A stretch of 64,000 nucleotides of DNA, taken from positions 6,000,902-6,064,901 of the forward strand of contig JAVLUZ010000056.1 in NCBI GenBank assembly GCA_036768485.1, given 5' to 3'. Position 1 is the stretch's first letter, and the number at the start of each line of letters is the position of its first letter. The notes beneath the pieces were generated by a model. It had not been told where the DNA came from. It was given only the letters and a program-made list of their open reading frames with translations, and did not search any database. The position numbers were made by a program, and so were the translations under genes. Below are positions 45,229 through 55,871 of the stretch, in pieces. This stretch comes from Mermis nigrescens. Taxonomy: Eukaryota; Nematoda; Enoplea; Mermithida; Mermithidae.

Positions 45229-46118
45229 CTTTGTATCTTAGGTTGGCCGTAATAGTTTTTGCTTCACACTAATGCAGTAATTACAAGCAGTATTTGTTTG
45301 TTAAAAGCCTTAACTGACTTGGATACGGCAATCAAGATACGAAAATTGTTTTGTAGTGCTAGTTTTGTAATTTTCGCTTTGCCTGTCTTAGCAAACTTCC
45401 AGAAGTATCTTTCAGACGGAAAAGATGACGGAATGCTATATCGTTTTGTTGAACTTCAGTTTTTTGAACAATTTTTCATAAAAAATCGCAAATTCTACTC
45501 GAAAACAGTAAAATAATCACAATTTTTCGGCGCTTTGCGACTTATCGGTACATTGTTATATTTTCATATCGTAGAGACCCAAAAATGAGCTAAAGTACAA
45601 AATGCACAACGAGTTTTAAGCACTGTCTTTGTACATGTACAAAGTGAACTTGTACAGGAACTGGTTCTACACATCCGTTAACACATTCTGCAGTCATTCT
45701 TACCTATACGTACATCCAAATTTATATACTACATTGTAGAATCTCATTAAATACATATAATGCTTATTTAGATGCAGAGTTGGGTAACAAGTCACAGTAC
45801 AAACAAAACAATGTTCATAAAGCACGTTGGAGTCCGACCCGGCCGGTTGGACCCGGATCCGATGTTGCTGAAAATGTTGGACCCTGACCTGGACCCGACC
45901 TTGTGAAAATCTTGGACCCGGACCCGAACCAGGACCCGAATTTTCAAAAAAATGTACACCCGACGCCACCCTATATGACATTTCAGGGAAATTAGTTCCG
46001 GCCTCCGTTGCTCAATAAAAAGTTTCTTAAATCATACTTAATCAATCTAAAATTGATGTAGGTAGGTACCTATTCATTATTAATATGAAAAGGTGTTGAA
46101 TCGGATTGCCTTGCCAGC

Positions 46119-46548
46119 TAGTGTTTTTTTGTACAAGGTCCGTTTGTACATGTACAAAGATGGTCCCCAAAAGTCTGTACATTTTGTACATGCAAGTGTA
46201 ATTTAATATGGTATACTAGCGATTTTAGTGTGGTAAAACAGGGTTTTTCGATCTTTGGTAGTGTATTTTAGCTAATTTCTGGGTTTCTGACGCCAAAAAT
46301 TACAAAAAATTGTCTCAAAACGGAAAAATTTGACATTTTTTCATTCTAAATGCAAATTCTTCCATTTGAAAGATATATAGGACAAACAATTACTCATTTC
46401 GGCGCGAAGCGCTGAAATTTTTTTGGAATTTTACTGCTTTTTACAGTTTTTGTCTTCTCAAAAATCTTTGTTCATGTACTCGTACAAAGACGGTCTTGAA
46501 AAGTCTTTGTACATCGGGAAAAACCTTTGCTGAATGCAAAAAACACTG
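46119..46548 (-). mobile_element. Non-autonomous hAT of the CAGTGTTTTTTTGTA family, 430 bp
   Basis: TAGTGTTTTTTTGTACAAGG to GCAAAAAACACTG, with the perfect duplication TTGCCAGC at 46111-46118 and 46549-46556. Opposite orientation to the 42891 copy. It lies about 140 bp upstream of the GRIPAP1-like start codon. Confidence 0.92.
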
Positions 46549-46690
46549 TTGCCAGCAATTCATTTTTTAATCATTCTGATTTATCAGCATAACAGTCATG
46601 CCTGCTCATCTGGTATTTCCGTCTGTCATTGGTCGCCCTCTTACTTCTACGATTAATTATACATTCAATTGATCGCCTTTCAAAGTAATA

Positions 46691-46738
46691 ATGACTTCCG
46701 AGACTGGACTCTCGTCAGAAGAATTCGGACGAATTCAG
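46691..46738 (+). CDS. GRIPAP1: GRIPAP1-like exon 1 (start codon)
   Basis: A 48-bp exon, ATG to CAG, encodes MTSETGLSSEEFGRIQ and stops before GTTAGA in phase 0. The SEEFxRxQ core is the expected GRASP-1 start. It is short, so the assignment depends on the fit with exon 2. Confidence 0.72.
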
Positions 46739-49700
46739 GTTAGATACAAATGAGACTGTTAATATTAATATTTACAATAGACAAATGATATCTTGTGCCG
46801 CACAGGCAGGGCTAAAACTCTCGAGCTTTGGGGCTCGAAATTTTTCGTTGGCAAAAAAACAGAAAACAATATTACGGGCAGAAATGCCATTTTCGACCTA
46901 TTTCATCGAGCTCTATCCCTTTTTTTGGCAATGAAAAATTTAAAAGAAATTGAAAATAATCGTGACAAAATAGATTTCTGACGATCTGTTCTGTGCGGGG
47001 CTTGTTGCGGGGATTATTTCAGTGCAGGTCTGCTTCATCATACTCGTAGCCATACATGGTCAGCTACCGATTCTGGGGTGGATCTGGTTGGGGTGAAAGT
47101 AACAAATTTTCATAAAATATGCCAAAAATGCAATTATGGGGGATCTACCGTAATCTGCAGATAGTATTTTGAATTCTCGAGAGTTTAAAGCTACTCGCTC
47201 ACCTCTGCGTGTGCTGCTCGTCTGCGAAGATATTACATTCGTACTTTTTATTGCTTTTTCATTTATTATTAAATTGATTTATTTTCAATTAGATTTTATG
47301 CTTAACTATCGTATTTTGGTGAGGAAAATAAACAATACGAATTTAAATATGTAAGTCCTCATGTTTCAATTTACAGTGTTGATGGTCATCATGAAAGCAT
47401 TTGACCTCAAAGTTAGTCAATTTATTCTTTGTCAGAGGTTATTGACACGTGGTCTGCTGAACATTTCCAATCTTTTAGTACAATGAATGCTTTTCTTACG
47501 AAGGAGAAATAGCTTCACGGAGGAGAAAAAACATTCTTTGGATAGAATAGAATATTTGTGGAAGAGAAAATAAGAAAAGAAAAGTTATGGAATGGAAAAA
47601 ATGGTCATTTTATTTAATATCTACCTATTTTTTATTAATTTCGCGCGCAGGCGCAGGCCGCAGCTCAAATAGAAGAGAATAATTAGGACTGCACATGGTT
47701 GAGAAAAATTTTGCCTAAATACTTGATTTATTGCAGTCTAGCGCAATTTTCTTGAGCCCTTTTTTTCGGACTGACTACATTTTTTCGGATAAGCTGATTT
47801 ACGGAAACCTCTATGTTGGGATCATACATGATCGGAGGAGGGGGTTTCAACCCCCAGAAAAATTTTCACTCTCCTCAAAAATTTTTCCACCCTCTCAGAA
47901 TTCGCGATTTTTCTAAAGTTTCCGAAAAATTCGTAGAAAGGAAGCTGTTTTAAGCGTGTTTAATTTTTAGTGCTCCGCGCCATATGCATACGCATCTTCG
48001 ACTTCTTTGATTTTTTTCGAATTTTTTTTTATTTTTAAGCTCTGAAAGATAGAGCATCGTTAGAAACGCCGAAAAACGATGTTTTTGACGCGTATTCATT
48101 ATTTTTAGGCCCGAAGAAGCACTTTGCGATTTCACACCCCAAGAATTTCCATGCTGCGCATGTCTGGACTAGGACCATACTACATGCTCACTATAGGGAG
48201 TCTGAGGAAAAACGAAAATTTTCAAGGCTGCTCTAAACTTAGTTTTTTACGTTTCTGATGCTGTTTCTTCCAAGAACATGGAAACCTAAAAATTCGAAGA
48301 AAATATGAAAAAAGTCGTGTAAATCGAGCGCGAATATCCGAAAACTTGATTCTTTCGATTAAATTTGAGAACCACTTCTCTACAATTTTTAGAAAATCCA
48401 AAATTTTGAGGGTGAAGAAATTCAGGGGAAGGAGTGTGGAAAACACACATGGGCGTGGGGGGGGTTGGGGGTGTGCACCCCTCTAGAAGTTGAAATACCC
48501 CCCAGAAATCAAAATACCTCCCCCAGAAAAATTTTTTTTTGCTTTTTTAGCAATTTTTGATGCCATTGGATAGTTTTGATGAGAAACGTCGAAAAATGGT
48601 GTTTTTTTCGCCATACAACCACTTTTAAGACCATTTTTTGATCTTTTAAAATTTTTTCACCCCCCCCCCCAGAAATTTTTCACCCCCCCCAGAATTTCGG
48701 TGCTGCCTACCTATGGTGGAAAAATCTCTTCCCCGACGACAGGCTTACCATGTACAGCGTAGCATTTGCCAATGACTAGCCCGTAAATCATTGTTACAAT
48801 TGTTTTTCTGCTACAGCAGACTGTTCTTGTGGTGTTATAATTGAATGAAGCGATTAAGATAAAACTTATCGTTTCAGACTCAGATGCTCGATTTAAAGAC
48901 TGCTTATTACCAGCTAGCTGAGTTCCGTAGCAGGTTGGAGTCAGGTGCGCGAATTTAGATACGTATATATGTACTCGCATTTGCAGTTTCGTGCATGCAG
49001 TTGGCGGCAGACCGATTTTTCTCTGGGACTGGGGAGTTCTTAGTCGTTTCTGCCCTTATTTGGCAAGCATTCCTAATTTCGTTACAATGTATATCTGTGT
49101 TCACAGGTTGACTTTTTATCAGTAGACAAAATCAAATAAAATTATTTGATGGAACTCAACAAAGGAATCATTATTTTGCATCAGTGTTTGCAACCAAGTG
49201 ATTAATCCCGCCTTCCTCAACCCTAATCTGAGGTTACAAATCAAATATTTGTTCTCTCTGAGAAACCCTATTTCAGTCGTTCGGAATCAAACGGATTGTG
49301 AACATTCCATATTGATCATAGGCAGCGCCATAGCGCTACCTATAAAATACTTGGCTACCTTTTTTCTTATATGTTTATCACAGCGAGTGCGAAATTTGTG
49401 TCTCCCCTCACAGCAACAACGGCACACACCTGGGAAATGCGGTTTTTTTAAATCGATAGATAATTAAAAACACTCGATATTGATTTTTTTAAATTTTTGT
49501 TTACACTCAATACCGAGTTAGAAATGAGTGTGTAAAGTGTAAATCGAAAAATCAAATAATTTGCGGAGGGCCAATTTATTTTAAAATGTTGCCCCTGAGT
49601 TGTAGATTACGAATCTGACCTTAAAATTTCTTTACACTCAATAGTTGTTACACAAAAGTGTAAAGTATACGTGTCTTTACTCTTTTAAAGTGCTTGTTAG

Positions 49701-52700
49701 TTTTACAATGTAGAGGGTCGCAATATCTTAAAACTTAATTTTTTCTCTTTTAACGCAATATTTCTTGTTCTGTGATTGTTTTAGCGTAAAGGGTTCGAGA
49801 CGAAAAATGAAATTTCTTCAGCTACTCCGCTAAGTAGGCGGAACATGCTAATTATGCTTAAAACGTGCCCTGACCTCAGCGTTACAGATCCTAGTTTATT
49901 TTGTTTCTATACACCCAATATTGCTTTATTAGCGGAAGTGTAAAGTTTACACTGAGAAGCTTTTTCCGCCCAGAGCATTGGGTATCAAACAATTTGCGGA
50001 AGGCCAATTTTTTTTAAATGTTGCCCTGAGTTTAGATTACGAAAACAATTTGCGGAGGGCCGATTATTTTTTTAAAATGTTGCCTTTGAGTTGTAGATCA
50101 CGAATCTGACCTTAAACTTTCTTTACACTCAATAGTTGTTGCACAAGAGTGTAAAGTATACGGGTTTTTAAACTATTTACATATGTAGTGCATGGGTCCG
50201 CTCGAAAAACATCCTAATTAAAGTAGTGCCCGATTTTTCACTTGCTCGGCAGAGTGGGTAGCAAATTTTGTTATACATATGGCGGGTCGTGCGATAAAAA
50301 AATCGGGTGTTAAGAAAATTTGTTTTTGGGGCGAGTTCATGCGCTATAGTCTGTTCCATTCAAAACGGCCCATTTTCGCTAAAGTTTGATTACCAGACGT
50401 GCACGTGGGGGTCTAGATCACTGGAAAAATGGAAAATTTTGTGGGGCACATGAGGCAAAATGAAGGTCAAAAATGGTTAGAAGGAACTTTAACGGAGCTT
50501 GAAGACTGCACCCTTACTTCGATCCCCGTCACCTGATTTTGAAAGGAATCCGGTCGAATGGCAATTACCCGGGACTAATGACCCATATTTTGTGGTCTTT
50601 GGAGCGGATAAATGAACTGATTGTTGAATTTGCGGGCGAAGCGAATGAGGACACTAGGCGTATAAATTTTAGAGAAATCGTGGAAAACTTTAATACCTCA
50701 CAACTAAAATTCAATTTTTGTTTATTCAATTTGCGGTTTATACACAAGTCTAATTTTCGCCTTTTTTCGACGATTCTACTGCGAAGCGTTCATTATTACG
50801 AATGTCGCGTTCATATATTTTGGCCCGCAAAATTGTAAAGTTTCGAAACTGGCGGAAAGAAGGTGCTTTAACGCTGTAAAATTGTGCTCCGTCCAATTGA
50901 AAAATGACCGTAAAACGTGTAGCTTCTTAGGTCGAAAAAACTTAAAACAAAAAGAAATTTGATGAAATAGAAGTCGATAAAGCGAAAAGTTTAAACTTTA
51001 TTCATTTCAAAAACCAGAAGAATTAAGAAATTTAATGATCTGGAGTGAACAAATAGAAAGTGTAAAGTTCATTTCGGCCAAAAAAATTACTATGAAAATT
51101 GTGAAAAACGGGTGAACAAATTGAAATGTCGTTGTTTCGAAGCCTTAAGCTGCTCCGACTATACACGGCTGACAGCTTGGAGCAGTCTTACCTGACTTCA
51201 GGCAGTTGGGCGGTCATCTGGCACCAGTCGATCGGTCCTTTACCTGCAGTTGGGTGGTCAGTCGCCTGTCACTGGTCGGTCCGGTAGTTTGGAAGCGCGG
51301 AAAGTCAAGGAGAGGGACTCCATCCATTATGCTTCCATTCCTCCAAGGCCACTCCCTCACCTAGGACGGCTGCGTTCCTCACGGCTGCTCCTTCCTCCCT
51401 GTACTCTTCCCTTGTTTCAACGCTATTAACTTTCAGAGGATATGTCCAAACTTGCATAAACTGAAATGATCTTCTTTGTTCTTCATCTTGTTTGACTGGT
51501 TAGTACGGATATATGCACACCTGGGTTCGGGGGTATGCACCCCCCGAGAAACCAAAATACCCCCCCCCCCAATAAACCAAAATACCCCCCAGAATTCAAT
51601 TTTTGAATTTTTTTCGCAATTTTTCTATGTCAATAGATAGTGCTCGATGAGAAACGTTGAAAAATGTTGTTGTTTTTCGCCATACCATCATTTTTAAGGC
51701 CATTTTTTGACCTTTGAAAAATCTTGCACCCCCAGAATTTTGGCGCTGCCCACCTATGGATATATGGCCTGAAGTATTAAATAAAAGAAGGGAACTAGCA
51801 TAGAAAAATGCTTCGATGGAACAAAAAAGGTGAGTATACTTGAATTACTTCATTGTTAAGGATGTTAAAGGAGGGGACTAGGGAAAATTTCCCTATATGC
51901 ACAGAAGCAATAGGAATGTGCTAAACAGTTAGACTTCTCCTAAACAACGCAAAAAATCGATGTATATTCTGCGGCCTATGCGCGTTTCTGCAGATTTTAA
52001 ATAGTAATTTCGATTACGATGGCGAGTATATTGATTACTTTATTTTGAAAAATTTAAAGAAATTTTTGTGGTTTTTCATGCAAACTATTGAGTTAGCCAT
52101 GTAAATGTAAAGTTTACACTATTATCTTTTAACGCCAGAGCATTGTGGAAGGTCAAGATTCCATTAAATAAATTATACATTGATTATTTAATAGTCATGA
52201 AAGTGTCTTCAATGTTCTTTTGCGAAACACTTGAAAACGTTTTGTGACTACACCCTCATATTTCACAGGCCGCAGAATATACTTCGATTTTTGCGTTGTT
52301 TAGGGGAAGTCTAACTGTTTAGCACATTCCTATGGCTTCTGTGCATATCGGGAAATTTTCCTAGTCCCGTCCTTTTACATCCTTAACAATGAAGAAATTC
52401 AGTATATTCAACTTTTTTGTCCCATCGGAGCATTTTTCTTTGCTAGTGCATAATTATCCGTAGATAAGGTGATGTTAATATAATTATGTTGATATAATTA
52501 TCTCAACATAATAATAATATTGGCTATTGATGATTTTCTGAGGTCTCTTGAGAACAATAGAAATATATAGCTAAACATTTATTATTGCATCAGGTATCAA
52601 CATATATTCTTTAGCCTATAATGACAAATACGATTGAAGTTTTAAATTCTTGACAAATTTCAGCATGTTATATTAAGTATTTCGCTTCCTGAGATGATCT

Positions 52701-54904
52701 AAGTATATGTTTCTGTTTTTCTCCTTGTAACATCAGAAAAGAAAATTATGAACTTTAATAGCCGATTAAAGATTAATACTAACAAAACATATATGATTAG
52801 AAAAAAATTTATATATTTTTTTATTTTTTATTTTTTTTAATTTTTTGTTTTAATTTTCGTATTGATATATTAATTTTTTTATATGTACGTATGATTAATA
52901 ATTTGACCGATGTAATGGAGATGTTTCTAAACTATCCGCTGTTCAGAATTGGCGACTGCAAATGAAAGAGAGACGAAATTGAAAGAAGACTTATCTATCG
53001 CGAACGCCATAATTTCCAGGAGCAAGAAAGCCAAAGTGCGTAATTAGTATTGCGCGTTTTTGTGGGCTATTTCTTAAACTAAGCTCTCTTAAGGAAATAT
53101 TCAGTTTGGAGCAAGAAGTGTCGATTACTAAGCTGAAGTTGAATGTGCAGGAAGAGGAATTTCGACTACAGCAATCAACGTTATTAGCAGAATTGAGCAA
53201 GGTACATAAGCAACAGGGAAATGGCCATTAATTGAGCTGAATTGATTGAGGTTGATTTTTTTCGATTTTGGTTGGGTTTGCCGACTTTTTTGATCATGTA
53301 TGTAGATAAGTTCTAAAAAAAGTTCTGAGGCTAGGAATATTTATGTGAATACGAACAGAAAATCTCTCTGTTCTAACTAAAAAATAGAGCAAAATTGCTG
53401 TATTCTCGAATGGGAATCGAAAATTGGGTCCTCTTTAATGCAAAAGTTGACTGATAGCTATAAAGTTATTTTAAGCGGCAATTTTTAAGGCGCTAAAGGC
53501 ATTAATTTGGAGATATATCGACGAAGACCCACCATTTCTCATGTACATATGACTAGGAGTATATTTTCGTTTTAGACTAGCTTTTAAGCCTTGGCTTCCC
53601 TTCTGTTGCAATAATTTCAGATTCATTCATTTCCATATTCATTTGTCATTCGATTTCTATTTCTTAATAATTGAAACGAGTTTTTGCGGCCAAGACGTCA
53701 ATTTGGACTGTTTTACGTTTATCGGTTTATTATCAGTTTTAACTAGCATATATACTCCTTTTATACTCCTAGTATTCACAAACAGTGAATAATTCCAGAA
53801 AAAATACTATCGTAACCGTTATTTAATGTTAATGAAAGCAATAATTTTATAATAAATCATGAAATATGTATACATATACAGCATTGACTATTTTAGTCAA
53901 GGTGACTGGTTTGAATTGGGTTCAGCCGGATTTTGTAGGTCAGTTGGAGAGTTTTTTTTGAGTCGAAATGGCCTCAAAAACTGATATAAATGCTAAAACA
54001 ATGTAAAAACTGTAAATCTATAGTTTTTGATAAATTTCAACCACTTTTGCAGGGAAATTTTCATCTTCATTCATTTTTGGCTTTCATTTTGACTTATTTT
54101 CCCCGAAAGATTTCAATTTTTTCCATTTAATGGAGTCTGTATCTCCCAACCCGTCGCAATTGCATGCCTGTTGGCATGGTACATAGCCATACACAAGATT
54201 TAACAGGGGAAAGGGGTACTCCCCACCCAAAGTACATAGCTGTCCCCCATTCCGTCTAAAGCCAGAAAATTTTTGACCCCCTCTCGGTTTTTTGGAAAAA
54301 ATTGAATTGTTTGGCCGTTTTTAGGTGTTTTTTAGCCGTTTTGCCCAAAAAATCGACCACCTTCGTTAAAATGGCTGGGAACCCCACCCAAAATTTCGAG
54401 CCGTCATATGTAATGGAAGGCACTTTCAAATTTCAACCCCTTCCAGAATCCTATGCTCTGCATGTCCGTACACAACTAGTTTGTTTTGTGTATGGACTCA
54501 CGTCGTTTGCTGTTTTTTTTTGGGTTTTTTGTGAAAAGGAAAATAGTCGCTAAATGTTACGTTTAAGAATACGAAAAGTAAGGATGAAACGATGGCTAAT
54601 TAGAATTAAACAATTTTAATGTGCTAACTAGAAAAATTTTATTTGTCCTCAATTCTGATTAGACATTATTCTTGATATAATTTGCTTGACATTCATGATG
54701 ACTAAAAAGTATGCGAATTATGATGTAATAAAAAACAGCAAGATCATTCATTTCTTTTCGTGAGTATGCTTTAGGTTTCAAAACAAAATGAAGAATTAAA
54801 AGCCGAGAAATTGAAATTAGAGCAAAGTTGTCAGAAGACTTCCGAGAATTTCAAAAATGAGGAATATGTTGGAAAGCTGAACGCTTTGCAGAACAGAGTA
54901 CAAG
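46691..54904 (+). CDS. GRIPAP1: GRIPAP1/GRASP-1-like coiled-coil protein, 5' part (exons 1-5)
   Basis: Five small exons join in phase: 46691-46738, 48878-48944, 52947-53035, 53094-53201 and 54775-54904. They give about 147 residues: MTSETGLSSEEFGRIQ, TQMLDLKTAYYQLAEF, ISRSKKAKEIFSLEQE, QEEEFRLQQSTLLAELSK, VSKQNEELKAEKLKLEQ. This parallels the N-terminus of GRASP-1 as I remember it: the SEEEF..RMQ start, a (L/M)LELRTxNYQL segment, SKSKK, then a QEExFRLQxSTLxAExSK block. Known of the family: a long coiled-coil Rab4 effector on recycling endosomes that binds GRIP1. Exon 5 ends in phase 1, so the gene continues. No later exon was found in 54905-64000, so this entry is partial. Introns are full of transposons. 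Confidence 0.8.
47826..48167. mobile_element. CATACATG-end foldback element in GRIPAP1-like intron 1
   Basis: CATACATGATCGGAGGAGGG at the left and TGCTGCGCATGTCTGG at the right, with CGCCGAAAAACGATG inside. Family likeness to 9385-9771. Confidence 0.5.
48443..48716. mobile_element. CCATAC-end MITE, copy 5 (GRIPAP1-like intron 1)
   Basis: ACACATGGGCGTGG to GCCTACCTATGG, flanked by TGGAAA at 48437-48442 and 48717-48722. It ends 161 bp before exon 2. Confidence 0.82.
48878..48944 (+). CDS. GRIPAP1: GRIPAP1-like exon 2
   Basis: A 67-bp exon after GTTTCAG encodes TQMLDLKTAYYQLAEFR and SRLES, ending phase 1 before GTGCGC. It matches the LLELRTxNYQL segment of GRASP-1 and supplies the one base needed by exon 3. 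Confidence 0.78.
49559..50165 (+). repeat. Direct repeat pair of about 115 bp
   Basis: The block AATTTGCGGAGGGCC...CTTTACACTCAATAGTTG...GTGTAAAGTATACG occurs at 49559-49672 and again at 50043-50161, with a third partial copy at 49991-50042. Many TTTACAC motifs lie between them. Confidence 0.65.
51515..51759. mobile_element. CCATAC-end MITE, copy 6
   Basis: CACACCTGGGTTCGG to GCTGCCCACCTATGG, flanked by ATATAT at 51509-51514 and 51760-51765 (GGATATAT as eight). Confidence 0.8.
51794..52447. mobile_element. Foldback element with arms of about 180 bp
   Basis: The left arm 51794-51977 and right arm 52268-52447 are imperfect inverted repeats: outer ends ACTAGCA and TGCTAGT, inner edges TATATTCTGCGGCC and GGCCGCAGAATATAC. 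The loop is about 290 bp and non-coding. No duplication was seen. It lies in the intron before GRIPAP1-like exon 3. Confidence 0.75.
52947..53035 (+). CDS. GRIPAP1: GRIPAP1-like exon 3
   Basis: After TGTTCAG it encodes ELATANERETKLKEDLS and IANAIISRSKKAK, with heptad spacing and the SxSKKA motif, then GTGCGT in phase 0. The following intron is only 58 bp. Confidence 0.82.
53094..53201 (+). CDS. GRIPAP1: GRIPAP1-like exon 4
   Basis: It encodes EIFSLEQEVSITKLKLN and VQEEEFRLQQSTLLAELSK in phase 0 between CTTAAG and GTACAT. This is the best-matching block with GRASP-1. The upstream AG at 53083 would put a stop in frame, so the later AG at 53093 was chosen. Confidence 0.85.
54179..54472. mobile_element. 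Diverged CATACATG-end element
   Basis: Contains TACTCCCCACCCAAAGTACA, AAAATGGCTGGGAACCCC and AAATTTCGAGCCGTC, shared with 54991-55222 and 31590-31775. Ends are poorly defined. Confidence 0.5.
54775..54904 (+). CDS. GRIPAP1: GRIPAP1-like exon 5
   Basis: After GCTTTAG it encodes VSKQNEELKAEKLKLEQ, then SCQKTSENFKNEEYVGK and LNALQNRVQ, ending phase 1 at GTATGT. It is coiled-coil, consistent with the QMEQLEQENQQLK region of GRASP-1. A MITE begins 86 bp downstream. Confidence 0.8.
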
Positions 54905-54990
54905 GTATGTATAACCAAAACGCATGGTTCATTCAGCTGAAACCACTTTTGAAGTCGGTTGACATCAATTTTGGAAAAAACGTCTGCTAT

Positions 54991-55222
54991 CATACGTGTA
55001 ACAGCGAGGGGTGGGGTTCCCTCAATTCCAAGTTGGCTGTCTCTACATCTCGCAAAGCCACAAAATTCTCGATATCCACGCCGATTTTTGAAAAAATTGA
55101 ATTTTTTAGGCGGTTTTAGGTGTCTTTTGGCTGTTTTTGGCTAAAAATCGGAGGTCATTTACTTCCTTCCCCATCAAAATGGCTGGGTCCCCCACCGGAT
55201 ATTTCGAGCCATTACATGTATG
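54991..55222. mobile_element. CATACATG-end MITE just after GRIPAP1-like exon 5
   Basis: CATACGTGTAACAGCG to GCCATTACATGTATG. Flanks TCTGCTAT (54983-54990) and CCTGCTAT (55223-55230) match at seven of eight positions, supporting an 8-bp duplication. Confidence 0.72.
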
Positions 55223-55358
55223 CCTGCTATGCTCAAAGTTTCTTTCCATTTAATAATCTACAGCGCCTTGAATAGTTTTTAGAATTACGAATACGGATAT
55301 TTTCCAACAAATTTATTGATTAACTATACATATCAGCATTGCTCTAAAATCAGTTTTT

Positions 55359-55375
55359 NNNNNNNNNNNNNNNNN
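55359..55375. other. Assembly gap (17 N)
   Basis: A run of 17 N sits inside the hAT copy that follows, so the left part of that copy is probably missing from the assembly. Confidence 0.99.
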
Positions 55376-55479
55376 GTACTATATTATAGTGCACAAAAAT
55401 TTGCATGTACAAAATGTACAAAGACTTCCGGGGATCATCTTTGTACATGTACAAACGGACCTTGTACAAAAATACACTA
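55376..55479 (+). mobile_element. Right part of a CAGTGTTTTTTTGTA-family hAT
   Basis: GTACTATATTATAGTGCAC to TTGTACAAAAATACACTA matches the last 100 bp of 42891-43338. CAGTTTTT at 55351 before the gap may be its left end. Confidence 0.7.
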
Positions 55480-55551
55480 GTTCGAGAAGTTGTTTAATCT
55501 CTAACTAATTCTTAGGTTGACACTTACCCTTAACTACGGACACGTTACAAG

Positions 55552-55750
55552 CATACATGTAGTGGCTCGCTATTTGGGGGGGGGGGGTCCCGGCCATTTT
55601 GAGGGAAGTGGGATAAATGACCTCCAATTTTTGGCCGGCAAAAAACTCCTAAAAACGGCTAAGGGGGGTCAAAAAGTTTCTGGCTATGGGAGGATGGGGG
55701 GACGTCCGACTTTGGGTAGGGGGATCCCCATCTCCCCTGTCACATGTATG
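55552..55750. mobile_element. CATACATG-end MITE
   Basis: CATACATGTAGTGGCTCGC to CCTGTCACATGTATG. Flanks GTTACAAG (55544-55551) and GTTATAAG (55751-55758) agree at seven of eight positions. Confidence 0.72.
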
Positions 55751-55871
55751 GTTATAAGTATATGTCTGGGGATGGGTATTACTCTACTTGTCATACCTAT
55801 GCACCTAATGGGTTTTTTCGAAATTCGTCAGAAGAAAATAAGTTGCATTGCAGTTGCCGGATTTTGATCCT

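Larger units (their letters stand above)
42554..45971. mobile_element. 3.4-kb element with GGGTGGCGTCGG inverted ends and GGACCC-rich arms
   Basis: The left end GGGTGGCGTCGG and right end CCGACGCCACCC are inverted and bordered by TA on both sides. Each arm holds imperfect tandem GGACCCGGACCCGA-like units (42580-42720 and 45833-45955). It encloses the hAT at 42891, the TA-flanked element at 43816 and a foldback element at 44881. No transposase frame was found. Confidence 0.65.

Noticed and set aside
50539..50838. A 99-residue open frame with ordinary-looking amino-acid use
   Set aside because: It lies in an intron of the GRIPAP1-like gene, the frame does not extend that protein, and no motif was recognised.
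51816..51834. Exon-like ATG-to-donor segment as the true first exon of the GRIPAP1-like gene
   Set aside because: It lies in a foldback element arm. The exons at 46691 and 48878 fit the GRASP-1 N-terminus in phase and are preferred. It is kept only as a possible alternative exon.
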